A stretch of DNA of 64,000 bases from positions 1 to 64,000 of IMG/VR virus record IMGVR_UViG_3300042988_000341. One strand, written 5' to 3'. The notes under the pieces were generated by a model. That model had not been told where the DNA came from. It saw nothing but the letters and a program-made list of their open reading frames with translations, and did not search any database. The position numbers were made by a program, and so were the translations under genes. Below are positions 37,017 through 46,116 of this stretch, piece by piece. Each line of letters starts with the position of its first letter. Position 1 is the stretch's first letter. Source of the DNA: a virus.

Positions 37017-37964
37017 ATGACATATTCAGTAGGCGGACTAGTACAAGCAGCAGATATCAACGGCTTTATCACTGATAACGCCGACACTATCAACGAGATA
37101 TGGGGCACCGGCACCGATGATTCTGGTTATGGCCAGACCGCAGTTACTGCTGGAATTAACGTAGGCGATACTATTAACCACACGCCATGGGATACTCTAG
37201 TTACAAGATTAGCATCGGCAGCCGCCCATCAAGGCACAACTGCTACTGCTAGAGTGGCCCCAGCCACTGGCGACACTGTGGCTATTCTGGCAGCTCTAGG
37301 AGCAGATATTACTACTGTTATTACTAATCGTCGTAACGCAGCAACTCAGGGCAGTACTACTACAACTACTAGTACCACGACCAGCACTTGGTCTAACAGT
37401 CTTACATTTAACATATCAGTGGCACTGGGTTCAAACAACCAAGCAAGATACTTCTTTAATTGTGGAGGTCAAATTGGTATCTCCCTATCCCATACCGGCA
37501 ATCACAGCGGTAACGGAGCTGACATTGACTCTCTAATAAGAGATATTTGCTCTGACTTAGGAACTATTTGGCTAAGTAGTGGAACATGTACTCTAGCTGG
37601 TACTGCCTACACTGGCACTACAAAAGTCGGCGGTTCGAACGCAGGCGGCGCAACAATCGGAACTGGCACTGGGTTCTATCAATTGTCGTCTACCGCAGCA
37701 CAGATAGCTAGACAAACTAGTGATACTACTATTATGGGGTGGCAAAATAACGCGAACTACTCTGCGGGTTCGTTTGTGACAATTACTGCTAGTTATAATA
37801 GTGCTGGCACATTAACATTTGTTGTTACTATTGATGAAGTTCCTAACGGAGCTGTAGTTCAAACTGGCACGACCGCTACTCTTACTGTTCGTCCGCCAGA
37901 AACCACTAACTTAACTGCTAGTTGGGCAGTGGGTACCGTATCTGTTACTAATACTCCAGCGTAA
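37017..37964 (+). CDS. Fibre-like structural protein, tandem copy 1 of 3
   Basis: 315 residues. The shared architecture is an N-terminal VQAADINGFI...TGTDDSGYGQT segment, then W..L...LASAAAHQGT, a Thr-rich hinge (GSTTTTTSTTTSTWSNSLTF), then the conserved ARYFFNCGGQIGISLSH and LIRDICSDLGTIWLSSG. The end is beta-rich, with a typical Ig-like last strand pair. It starts 9 bases after the long fibre gene with an AAGGATC ribosome binding site. Function as a baseplate or fibre tip protein is inferred from place and composition. The 'xYFFNxGG' motif is one I associate with fibre-region proteins of marine T4-like phages. Confidence 0.7.
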   Translation: MTYSVGGLVQAADINGFITDNADTINEIWGTGTDDSGYGQTAVTAGINVGDTINHTPWDTLVTRLASAAAHQGTTATARVAPATGDTVAILAALGADITTVITNRRNAATQGSTTTTTSTTTSTWSNSLTFNISVALGSNNQARYFFNCGGQIGISLSHTGNHSGNGADIDSLIRDICSDLGTIWLSSGTCTLAGTAYTGTTKVGGSNAGGATIGTGTGFYQLSSTAAQIARQTSDTTIMGWQNNANYSAGSFVTITASYNSAGTLTFVVTIDEVPNGAVVQTGTTATLTVRPPETTNLTASWAVGTVSVTNTPA

Positions 37965-37989
37965 CAGTATAACATTGTAGTATAGAATA

Positions 37990-38967
37990 ATGTCATACCG
38001 TAACACAGGCAAAATTCAATCAAGCGATATTAATGGCTTTTTGAATAACAATACACCAAACCTTAACCGACTATTAGGAGTGGGTACAGGTGACAGTGGT
38101 TACGGTCAACCTGAAATTCCTGGTGTTAGAACAGGAGAAAAAATCTCCAATGTCACCTGGAAAAAGTTAATAGACGGAATCACTAAGGTAGCCGCCCATC
38201 AGGGTACCAGTGTCGCTAGTATGGTTAATACCGCAATACCGGTGGAACCAGCAGATGATACCAAGATTAGAATTATCGCAAACTCAGTAGATACTATTAT
38301 CGCTACTAATCTAGTTGCGATTAACACTAATCGACGAAATGCCGCTAGTCAAACTACCCTACCTCCAACAACTAAGACCATAAATGGAACATGGGCAGGC
38401 GGCACTGAATCAGTATCATTTACTATTAGTTTTGATGGAGCTAACGTTACGGAAAAGCATAACAGAGCTAGATACTTCTTTAATTGCGGAGGTCAACTAG
38501 GTGTATATGCCAGACATGACGCAGGTACCGGATATACAATTAATAAGCTCATCAGCGAGATTTGTAGCAATATGGGAACTATTTGGCTAAGTAGCCCTAC
38601 AGGAACAAATACCGTAAAACTATCAAACGCAGTATATACTGGAGTTCACAAAGCTGGCGGCAGCTTTGGCGGGGGTAGCGATACTGCCACTGGTTATGGA
38701 TTCCATAGTCCATGGGTAAACTCAGACACCACAGTACACACTCAGCTAGGTTCATCGGCCTACGGTGGTGGTAATAATACACAATACAGTAGTACTTCTA
38801 ATGGTAAAGTTAAGGTTCGCTACAATGGTGCGGGAAGCATCACTGTTACTGTTTCGCTTCAAACCGGCTCAACTATCGCGGTATCAAAAGGTACAGCAAT
38901 CACTTTGCTGGTTAAAACAGGCAACTCTAATTTAACTGAAAGTTGGGGCGTGATAACTATTAGTTAG
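37990..38967 (+). CDS. Fibre-like structural protein, tandem copy 2 of 3
   Basis: 325 residues, homologous to its neighbours. It has SSDINGFLNNNTPN, GDSGYGQPEI, a W..LIDGITKVAAHQGT segment, ARYFFNCGGQLGVYARH and LISEICSNMGTIWLSSP. The hinge (TLPPTTKTINGTW) is less repetitive than in copy 1. A Gly/Ser-rich loop (HKAGGSFGGGSDTATG) lies near residue 217-235. The gap before it is 25 bases without a clear ribosome binding site. Confidence 0.7.
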   Translation: MSYRNTGKIQSSDINGFLNNNTPNLNRLLGVGTGDSGYGQPEIPGVRTGEKISNVTWKKLIDGITKVAAHQGTSVASMVNTAIPVEPADDTKIRIIANSVDTIIATNLVAINTNRRNAASQTTLPPTTKTINGTWAGGTESVSFTISFDGANVTEKHNRARYFFNCGGQLGVYARHDAGTGYTINKLISEICSNMGTIWLSSPTGTNTVKLSNAVYTGVHKAGGSFGGGSDTATGYGFHSPWVNSDTTVHTQLGSSAYGGGNNTQYSSTSNGKVKVRYNGAGSITVTVSLQTGSTIAVSKGTAITLLVKTGNSNLTESWGVITIS

Positions 38968-38978
38968 AGAATACATAT

Positions 38979-39980
38979 ATGACATATCAATCAGGCTCGT
39001 TAGGTAAAATACAAAAAGGAGATATTAATGGTTTCCTGAATACTAACACGCCCAACTTTAATGGATTATGGAGTACTGGTAGTGGAGATAGTGGCTATGG
39101 CCAGACAGCTATTTCTGCTGTAGCTACTGGTGACAAGATTAAGACCACTACTTGGAAGAACTTAATCGATTACATCACTAAGATGGCTAATCATCAGGGT
39201 AGTACTATTACTAGTATGAGTAACACCTTAGCTCCTACTGTTCCAGCTACTGGAAAAACTATTCGTATCATCGCTGATAATATCAACACGGTGATCACTA
39301 ACAATTTAACAACGTTAACTACCAACAGATTAAACTCCGCCGTACTTAATCGCAGTACTAACTCCACAACTAAAACGCATGGTAGCACTTGGAGTAATTC
39401 ATTAACTGCTACATTTACTATTACGTTTCCAAGTCATGATGCGGCAAGATATTATTTCAATGCCGGCGGGCAGATTGGCATTCAAGGCAGTCATCCTTAT
39501 GTTGCTGGCTATAATATTAACGGCCTAATTAGTGAAATTTGTAATGATATTGGTACGATATGGATGTCTAGTCCTACCAGCGGCACAGTTAGTATAGAAG
39601 GCAGTAACTGGCATGGCATCGAACAAAAATCCAGCACTGGAGCAGGCAGCTCGGTAAATATTAGTACTAACCATGGCTTCTATGCCTGGACCAACACTAG
39701 TACCCCGGTCATCACACAAAAGGGCTCCACTAGTTTTGTAGGTTCATGGACTGGTACAAACTACACATCAGGAACATATGGACAAGTATCAGTCAAGTAT
39801 GATGGTGCTGGCGTAGTTACAGTGACCTATCTACTAGACGAAGTGCCAGATGGTAGCGCCGCAGCTGCCAATACCTCGGTTACATTAATCCTTAAACAGC
39901 CAACTACCACCTATCTTACTAATAGTTGGGGTGTTATCGGCTCAACACTAACAGTATCTGGCTCAATCGCCGCCACATAA
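38979..39980 (+). CDS. Fibre-like structural protein, tandem copy 3 of 3
   Basis: 333 residues. It shares KGDINGFLNTNTPN, GDSGYGQTAIS, a NLIDYITKMANHQGS segment, ARYYFNAGGQIGIQGSH and LISEICNDIGTIWMSSP with copies 1 and 2. The Cys in 'NCGGQ' of the other copies is Ala here. Eleven bases separate it from copy 2. It is the last structural gene before the enzyme island and has no visible terminator behind it. Confidence 0.7.
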   Translation: MTYQSGSLGKIQKGDINGFLNTNTPNFNGLWSTGSGDSGYGQTAISAVATGDKIKTTTWKNLIDYITKMANHQGSTITSMSNTLAPTVPATGKTIRIIADNINTVITNNLTTLTTNRLNSAVLNRSTNSTTKTHGSTWSNSLTATFTITFPSHDAARYYFNAGGQIGIQGSHPYVAGYNINGLISEICNDIGTIWMSSPTSGTVSIEGSNWHGIEQKSSTGAGSSVNISTNHGFYAWTNTSTPVITQKGSTSFVGSWTGTNYTSGTYGQVSVKYDGAGVVTVTYLLDEVPDGSAAAANTSVTLILKQPTTTYLTNSWGVIGSTLTVSGSIAAT

Positions 39981-40003
39981 AATTCTACTACTACAGTACA
40001 GCT

Positions 40004-40011
40004 TCTAAATA
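40004..40011 (+). promoter_or_regulatory. Candidate late promoter for the enzyme island
   Basis: TCTAAATA, a variant of the late octamer also seen at 54929-54936, lies 15 bases before the ATG at 40027 with an ATAGGAG ribosome binding site between. It is the only promoter-like site I see ahead of the 12-gene run ending at 50011. Confidence 0.4.
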
Positions 40012-40026
40012 TCATAGGAGCAAATA

Positions 40027-40338
40027 ATGTCAACAAAAGTATTAGTAGATAACATCAAGCATAGATTTAATCATAATGAATCAAAGCTATACCTCAAAGA
40101 AAAATATACCAATAAACTAACTATAGCTCATAGTGGCGGTATGTTTGCAATTACACCACAGTTAATCTCATTTCTCCGTGAGCCTACCAATGATACTAAC
40201 TATGAAATCTTAATAGATATCTATGGTAATCCAGTGGAGGTAGATCGCCAGGAGTTATTAACATTGGCAGCACAGACCTACAGTGAGGTCATGTCCGAGT
40301 GGCACACTGAATATACTGAACTACAGGCAAAGAGATAA
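40027..40338 (+). CDS. Conserved-looking phage protein of unknown function
   Basis: 103 residues, soluble and mixed alpha/beta. It has LVDNIKHRFNHNESKLYLKEKY, FAITPQLISFL and a C-terminal helix (AAQTYSEVMSEWHTEYTELQ). The pattern is reminiscent of uncharacterised proteins near the fibre genes of cyanophages, which I cannot verify here. It has a good ribosome binding site (ATAGGAG) and shares one base with the next gene, so it is the first member of the coupled run. A role in fibre assembly or in the modification pathway is possible from position alone. Confidence 0.6.
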   Translation: MSTKVLVDNIKHRFNHNESKLYLKEKYTNKLTIAHSGGMFAITPQLISFLREPTNDTNYEILIDIYGNPVEVDRQELLTLAAQTYSEVMSEWHTEYTELQAKR

Positions 40339-41144
40339 TGTCAGGATTAACCAGAGGTGTAGTAATCATAGCGCATAACACTATGAAGGACGACTACTAT
40401 CGTATGGCAGTCGCAGTCGCCCAACGTGTCCAGCGCTTCCTCAATCTACCCACAACTATTATCACAGACGAGACTACTCTGGCGTCACATGGCGCTGGGG
40501 ATTACAAGTTCGACCATACCATTGTGGTCGAACCCGATCGTAATAATCACCTTAAGAACGCAGTGTGGATCAATAAGAACAGATATCGAGTATATGACCT
40601 TACACCGTATGACGATACTTTAGTACTAGATACTGATTATATGATTAATAGCAGCAGACTCCTCCAAATTTTTGAACAACCCAGTGACTTCTGCTGTTAT
40701 CGTACCGCTAGATATATTGGCACAGGCAATGCTACCAATGAAATGATTGGTAAAAACTCCCACTCTACATACTGGGCAACAGTGATGCGATTTACCAGGA
40801 CAGAACGCACTAGAGACCTATTCGAAATGATTAAGTTGATACAGGAGAATTATGTATATTATGCTGAATTACATGGATTCCTACCGTATACCTATCGCAA
40901 TGATCATGCCCTAACAATCGCCCTCCACACGGTAAATGGACACATGGAGATAGCCACCGACTTTATTATTGGCGAGCTCCAACATATCGGCTCAGATGGT
41001 CTGGTAGAGCGAGTTGATGATACTACGTATAATATCAAGTGCGATATTAGTATTAGAGGCAGACTAAAGAAGTCAGTAATCACTGTTAAGGATCAAGATT
41101 TTCACATGCTGAATAAGGACAACTATATGAGTTTAATCGTATGA
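40338..41144 (+). CDS. Glycosyltransferase-like protein (GT-A fold, DxD) 1
   Basis: 268 residues. It begins RGVVIIAHNTMKDDYYRMA, has LPTTIITDE and then LDTDYMINS (about residues 96-104), where DTD matches the metal-binding DxD of nucleotide-sugar transferases. FEQPSDFCCYRTARYI and the conserved-looking NDHALTIALH (near 195) are the acceptor-side region expected in GT8-like folds. It should use a nucleotide sugar, but donor and acceptor are unknown. It is paralogous in layout to the next gene, and its end overlaps that gene by 4 bases (ATGA). Confidence 0.6.
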   Translation: MSGLTRGVVIIAHNTMKDDYYRMAVAVAQRVQRFLNLPTTIITDETTLASHGAGDYKFDHTIVVEPDRNNHLKNAVWINKNRYRVYDLTPYDDTLVLDTDYMINSSRLLQIFEQPSDFCCYRTARYIGTGNATNEMIGKNSHSTYWATVMRFTRTERTRDLFEMIKLIQENYVYYAELHGFLPYTYRNDHALTIALHTVNGHMEIATDFIIGELQHIGSDGLVERVDDTTYNIKCDISIRGRLKKSVITVKDQDFHMLNKDNYMSLIV

Positions 41145-41944
41145 GCATCAAAGATACCCAAGGATACGTAATAATGGCAGTTAATACTACGCAAGTAGAT
41201 TATGTCCATCTAGCCACAGTTCTCCGTGATAGTATTCACCGAGTTATGCCAGCTGCCCTAGTATCTATTATTACCAATGTGGATATAGTAGATGATGGGT
41301 GGGACAAGATCATACCCATCGTGGATATGGATACGACTGATTGGAAATTAGCCAATGATTGGCAAGTATATGAATTATCTCCATACACTAGAACTATAAA
41401 ACTAGAAGCTGATATGTATATTCCTAGAGATATTACATACTGGTGGGATATTCTTAAAGATAGAGACCTCAATATTTGTACTACTATTAGAGATTACCGT
41501 GGAGTTATATCTAATGATAGGTCATATAGACGAACATTCGTGGACTCTGGTATACCTCAAACATATAACGCTATCACCTATTTTAAGAAGTCCCAATTGG
41601 CCAGTGAATTCTACGCAGCAGTCAAGAACATTTTTGAGAACTGGAGCGATTATCTACCACTGCTGAAATTCAGTACGGAAGTACGTGCCACTACCGATGT
41701 GGTATATGCTCTAGCATCTATGGTGGTCGGTGAGGAGAATACAACACTACCGTCATTCAAAGAATTCTCCATGGTTCATATGAAACGTGCTATTAACAAC
41801 TTAGAAACAGAAGTATGGCATGATGAGCTAGTATATGAGGTATATCCAGATACTATGAGAATAAACACGTATCCTCAGTTATACCCCGTACATTATCATA
41901 ACAAAGACTTTGCGTACAAGATTGTAGAGGAACTCAATGATTGA
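41141..41944 (+). CDS. Glycosyltransferase-like protein (GT-A fold, DxD-like) 2
   Basis: 267 residues with the same layout as gene 40338: an N-terminal GYVIMAVNTTQVDYVHLATV strand-helix, a VYELSPYTRTIKLEADMYIP segment (about 85-105) in which EAD replaces the DTD of its neighbour, and a late TTDVVYALASM helix. The two copies probably arose by duplication and may act on different sugars or positions. Loss of the first Asp of DxD in this copy may alter metal binding. Four-base overlap upstream and eight-base overlap downstream indicate coupled translation. Confidence 0.55.
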   Translation: MSIKDTQGYVIMAVNTTQVDYVHLATVLRDSIHRVMPAALVSIITNVDIVDDGWDKIIPIVDMDTTDWKLANDWQVYELSPYTRTIKLEADMYIPRDITYWWDILKDRDLNICTTIRDYRGVISNDRSYRRTFVDSGIPQTYNAITYFKKSQLASEFYAAVKNIFENWSDYLPLLKFSTEVRATTDVVYALASMVVGEENTTLPSFKEFSMVHMKRAINNLETEVWHDELVYEVYPDTMRINTYPQLYPVHYHNKDFAYKIVEELND

Positions 41945-42329
41945 TCTTAATAACTTAACGCCAGAACAACAGTTAGAGCTAGCCCAAGCATTACAGGTAG
42001 CTTTATCTACAATTCAGCCACTACCTCAACCAGAATACAGAGTATATTACAGCAGTGATGGTAAGGTGATCACCTATACCACCGAAGATTTACCCGGTGA
42101 CTATTTAGTAATTACTCTTGAAGATTACCAGCAAGCTAGGCATGATGCCGTAATCATAGGTGGTAAATTAATATATACGCATGTTCGCCGGCATGTAACT
42201 AAGTTAGTCAAAACTAAAAATAATACTCAAGGGTTTGCTGCTAGTAAATATGACATTAGTGTAGTCGCACAAGGTAGCTACCCAGATGTCAATCATTACC
42301 AAGTACAAGCCAATGAAATTAAACGATAA
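41937..42329 (+). CDS. Unknown small protein in the enzyme island
   Basis: 130 residues. It begins IDLNNLTPEQQLELAQALQVAL (helical), continues with a beta-rich middle (YRVYYSSDGKVITYTTEDLPGD) and ends in a basic, Lys/Arg-containing tail (KLVKTKNNTQGFAASKYDIS). No family recognised. The start overlaps the previous stop by eight bases, and the end overlaps the following gene. It could be an accessory or substrate-binding partner of the flanking transferases; nothing in the sequence decides this. Confidence 0.55.
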   Translation: MIDLNNLTPEQQLELAQALQVALSTIQPLPQPEYRVYYSSDGKVITYTTEDLPGDYLVITLEDYQQARHDAVIIGGKLIYTHVRRHVTKLVKTKNNTQGFAASKYDISVVAQGSYPDVNHYQVQANEIKR

Positions 42330-43251
42330 GACCCAGGAAGAAGTATTAGAAGTTATAGAGATAGATGAACTTGACATAGTATACCTATCATATGATGAAC
42401 CACAGAAAGAAGACTTCTGGATCAAACTAAAGAACATGGCTCCATGGGCTACTAGAGTAGATGGAGTTCGAGGTAGTGATGCTGCTCATAAGGCAGCTGC
42501 CGCCGCGTCCAATACTGAACGATTCATTCTAGTGGATGGTGACAATATGTTAGAAGAGCACTTCCTGGACGAGTGCCTAACTATCACCGCTAGTAATCGG
42601 GATGCTCAATTCCGTTGGCGGGCCAAGAACTGTATCAATGGCCTCCACTATGGCAATGGTGGCGTATCATGTTGGACCAGATCCTATATCAACAATATGC
42701 GTACTCACGAGGCCAGTGATCCCACTAATACTCGAACTAACATTGAGTTCTGCCTGGATCCTAATTATTGGCCTATGCATAACTGCTACTCTACCACCTA
42801 CCCTAACTATACTCCTCAACAGGCATGGAGAGCAGGATTCCGTGAAGGTGTAAAGATGTGTAATCGCGATGGTCCAATGCCTGCTAGCGCCAGCACCTTC
42901 CTCCAACATGTATGGCCAGGCAATCTCCAGAATCTCCACATATGGCAAACCATCGGGCGTGACGTAGAGAATGGTCAGTGGGCTATACTAGGAGCTAGAC
43001 TAGGCACACACTATCTAATGTTACGTGACTGGGACTATAGAGAAGTACAGGACTTTAGCTGCTTAGACCGACTATGGGAGCTACATAAGAATGATGATGA
43101 GCACGTAGCTCACGAGTTGATGCTAGACTTAAACAGGGCACTAGGCACTACGATAGTGGAGCTAGACGCAAGTGCCTCTAAATTCTTTAAAGATTACGTT
43201 AGTGTAAAATGGCGCAATACTGATATTATGAACAGAGAAACATATGAATGA
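42286..43251 (+). CDS. Glycosyltransferase-like protein (GT2-type, DGD) 3
   Basis: 321 residues from ATG 42286, or 312 from ATG 42313; neither has a convincing ribosome binding site. LDIVYLSYDEP followed by RVDGVRGSDAAHKAA and ERFILVDGDNML (DGD near 88-90) fits a GT-A nucleotide-sugar transferase. FRWRAKNCINGLHYGNGGV is shared with the C-terminal half of the repeat protein at 52844 (YAKNPLNGLEYGHQAAV), so the two are homologous. The latter lacks the DGD triad. It precedes the radical SAM genes with an 8-base overlap. Confidence 0.6.
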   Translation: MSIITKYKPMKLNDKTQEEVLEVIEIDELDIVYLSYDEPQKEDFWIKLKNMAPWATRVDGVRGSDAAHKAAAAASNTERFILVDGDNMLEEHFLDECLTITASNRDAQFRWRAKNCINGLHYGNGGVSCWTRSYINNMRTHEASDPTNTRTNIEFCLDPNYWPMHNCYSTTYPNYTPQQAWRAGFREGVKMCNRDGPMPASASTFLQHVWPGNLQNLHIWQTIGRDVENGQWAILGARLGTHYLMLRDWDYREVQDFSCLDRLWELHKNDDEHVAHELMLDLNRALGTTIVELDASASKFFKDYVSVKWRNTDIMNRETYE

Positions 43252-44818
43252 ACAACGAATAAATGTTAGTGATATTCACTGGTTCAGAACAGGAAACAAG
43301 TCTGATCATGGCCGAAATGTTGAGTCAATTAAGCAATTACTTGGTCAAGTTGGTCCAGGGTTCTGCTTAGCTAAGTTCAGCCAGGTCACTATGCATCTAG
43401 GTCAAGGTACAGTTCATAGTTGTCACCACCCTAGAGTTCATCATATACCACTAGAGGAACTCAAAGAATCCCCAGCAGCCCTGTTTAATAGCAGGTACCT
43501 ACAGGGATTAAGAACTGAGATGAAGGCAGGTGAACGTCCATCGGAGTGTGGATACTGCTGGAGAATTGAAGATGGTCAGGGTACTGGCACTAGTGATAGG
43601 TTCCTCAAAAGTATGACTGAATGGTCAGTACCACACTATGATATTGCTATTAATAGCACTGATACTACTATACACTATCCGTCCTATCTAGAGGTTGACT
43701 TTAGTAATGTCTGTAACTTTGAATGTATCTACTGTGGTCCAGAGTTCAGTAGTAAGTGGGTAGAGAACATCAATCGTCATGGTCCAGTTATTATGCTTAG
43801 AAATACTGATGGCTTGACTGGACAACAGGGATACAAGTCAGACTATGCTACTATGCACTACAAGAACAAGGATCATAACCCACATCTAGAGGCGTTCTGG
43901 CAATGGTGGCCAGAGATGGTCGGTCATCTCAGAGTATTCCGCATTACTGGTGGTGAGCCATTAATGAGTCGAGAAACATTTAAGATGATGGATTACTTTG
44001 CTGAGAACCCGCACCCAGATATAGAACTAAACATCAATAGTAATCTAGGCGTACCACAGAAACTATGGGATGAATTCATCTCTAAGGTGGAGAAGCTAGA
44101 TAGGAACAATCTAACGGTATATACCTCAGTGGACGCATGGGGCGCTAGAGCTGAATACATTCGAACTGGCTTAGACTTCCAGTTATTCCAACAACGATAT
44201 ATCCAGCTATGTGAATTGGGTATTAAAGTTAATACTATGTGTACATTTAACATTCTAAGTGTTACTAGTATCTTAGATTACCTTAAGTGGATAATTGAGA
44301 TGAAGCGTAGATTCAACTATAATGCGTACTATGCTGACTTAGAGCAGAAATTTGGCTTTAAGTGGTCAACTCAGGCTACAGTTAATAAACCAATTAAGGT
44401 AGGTATAGACATGCCGTATCTACGTCACCCACTACACTTAGACGTACTGGCCACAATCAACCAACAGTTAATTCAAGATTATTTAATCCCAGCATTCAAA
44501 TTTGTACAGGAGAATCAGAGTACCACGATTGTTACTGAGGATGGCACTGAACTAAGCTCCTGTACGGGGTTCGAAGCACATGAGGTAGCAATGTTTACTA
44601 GAATCGTTACTGACATCTTAGATAGATGGAGAACCAGAGATGGTGAACGTGTTAGACACGAACGAGCCAAGCTATTTGACTTCCTAACTGAGATCGACGA
44701 GCGCCAGGGCTCTAGCTTTAGAGATACATTCCCTGAGATGGAATCTCTATGGCAACGTTGCGAACTAGATATCGATAGTTATTATAACCCTGGTCCTCTA
44801 ACACTAACTAATATATGA
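43244..44818 (+). CDS. Radical SAM protein 1 with N-terminal Cys-rich region
   Basis: 524 residues. The radical SAM cluster motif is CNFECIYC (Cys 157, 161, 164), and RITGGEPLM (near 234) is the SAM-binding GGEP. An N-terminal region has CHHPRVH near residue 60 and CGYC (102, 105), an arrangement seen in 'twitch-domain' radical SAM proteins, where Cys pairs hold an extra iron-sulfur site. The reaction is unknown. Such enzymes abstract hydrogen from peptides, sugars or cofactors. It is the longest of four consecutive paralogs. The stop overlaps the next start by four bases. Confidence 0.85.
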   Translation: MNEQRINVSDIHWFRTGNKSDHGRNVESIKQLLGQVGPGFCLAKFSQVTMHLGQGTVHSCHHPRVHHIPLEELKESPAALFNSRYLQGLRTEMKAGERPSECGYCWRIEDGQGTGTSDRFLKSMTEWSVPHYDIAINSTDTTIHYPSYLEVDFSNVCNFECIYCGPEFSSKWVENINRHGPVIMLRNTDGLTGQQGYKSDYATMHYKNKDHNPHLEAFWQWWPEMVGHLRVFRITGGEPLMSRETFKMMDYFAENPHPDIELNINSNLGVPQKLWDEFISKVEKLDRNNLTVYTSVDAWGARAEYIRTGLDFQLFQQRYIQLCELGIKVNTMCTFNILSVTSILDYLKWIIEMKRRFNYNAYYADLEQKFGFKWSTQATVNKPIKVGIDMPYLRHPLHLDVLATINQQLIQDYLIPAFKFVQENQSTTIVTEDGTELSSCTGFEAHEVAMFTRIVTDILDRWRTRDGERVRHERAKLFDFLTEIDERQGSSFRDTFPEMESLWQRCELDIDSYYNPGPLTLTNI

Positions 44819-46116
44819 ATAATAATATGAATAATAATAAAACAATATGCGCGGTACCCTTTGTTAGTACCATGATTAACACTGATACTACAGTTAGATA
44901 CTGCTGTATGGTAGCTAAATGGACTAATAGCAGAGTCACCAAAGATGATGGCTCATCATATACATGTAGAGATAACTTTACTACTGATTCCTGGAATAGT
45001 CAGTATATGCGAAACTTACGAGTGTCTATGTTACGAGGTGAAACTATTACTGGCTGCGACACTTGTTACAAACAAGAGGAAGACGGCAGAACTAGTAATA
45101 GACAGCACAGTATCATGGAGTGGAATTGGCGCATAGGCGAGGACCAACTGCGCGACATCTTTAAACATGCTGAGGCCAACGATGGCCATCTCGATATGCC
45201 GCCGGTATACCTGGACCTACGACTAGGTAATCTGTGTAATCTTAAATGTCGTATGTGTAACCCGTGGAATAGTAGTCAAATTGTCAGAGAGCACAAGGAC
45301 AGCTTGGTTAATAACCCCGAATACATTCGAGTATGGGAGAAGACTTTTGGTAAATTCCCAGAGAAGGTTATGGATGAACAAGTATGGTTCGATGGTGATG
45401 TTCTATGGGATCAAGTAATATCATTAATCCCTGTACTAAAGAAAGTATACATGACTGGAGGCGAGCCTACCTTAATCAAAAACAACTTTAAGTTCATGGA
45501 AGAATGTATCAAACAAGGTAGAACAGACATTGCCCTGTTCTTTAACACTAACTGCACTAATATCAACAGACAGTTCTTAGGACTAATTAGTCAGTTCGAT
45601 GAAGTAAGTATCAACGCTAGTATGGATGGTATCGGTATAGTTAACGATTATATCCGCGCCCCTAGTAAGTGGGAACAAATCAGCACTAACATCGAGCGAT
45701 TGGCTGAACTACCAAACGTTAAACTGGGAGTTACTCCTACGATACAGGTGTATAATGTCTATAATATAGTGGCCATGATCAAATGGGTAGAGCATATTCG
45801 AACTAAGTACGAACGAGATATCTTTATTGACTTCCTCATCAACCAGCATCCACTACACCTGAACACCAATATATTGCCTCAACACATTAAAGATGAGGTT
45901 ATCGCGGAGGTGGTAGATTTCAAAGATAATCATATGGCTAATCATCATCCAATGACTATCAACAGTTTGACTGGACTAATAGGACATTTAAAAACGCCCA
46001 CTCCTCCTAATCATCAAGAGCAACTAGAGCGCTTCAAGGTATATACCAGGGCACTGGATACAGAACGTGGTCAATCATTGATTGATGTAGACGCAAGATT
46101 AACAGGATTATTATGA
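44815..46116 (+). CDS. Radical SAM protein 2 with N-terminal Cys-rich region
   Basis: 433 residues. CNLKCRMC gives Cys 141, 145 and 148, and YMTGGEPTLIK (near 215) is the SAM-binding segment. The N-terminus has Cys 12 in ICAVPF, the pair in RYCCMVA, and GCDTCYKQEEDG. That order (Cys, CC, C..C, then E..G) is repeated in protein 3, so the N-terminal domain is shared. The first 10 residues are Asn/Met-rich (MNNNMNNNK) from an AT-rich repeat, and an alternative start at the second Met is possible. Overlaps of four bases at both ends. Confidence 0.87.
   Translation: MNNNMNNNKTICAVPFVSTMINTDTTVRYCCMVAKWTNSRVTKDDGSSYTCRDNFTTDSWNSQYMRNLRVSMLRGETITGCDTCYKQEEDGRTSNRQHSIMEWNWRIGEDQLRDIFKHAEANDGHLDMPPVYLDLRLGNLCNLKCRMCNPWNSSQIVREHKDSLVNNPEYIRVWEKTFGKFPEKVMDEQVWFDGDVLWDQVISLIPVLKKVYMTGGEPTLIKNNFKFMEECIKQGRTDIALFFNTNCTNINRQFLGLISQFDEVSINASMDGIGIVNDYIRAPSKWEQISTNIERLAELPNVKLGVTPTIQVYNVYNIVAMIKWVEHIRTKYERDIFIDFLINQHPLHLNTNILPQHIKDEVIAEVVDFKDNHMANHHPMTINSLTGLIGHLKTPTPPNHQEQLERFKVYTRALDTERGQSLIDVDARLTGLL

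Noticed and set aside
41937-42329. A radical SAM or peptide-recognition domain in the 130-residue gene
   Set aside because: No Cys motif or recognisable winged-helix signature could be read; left as unknown.
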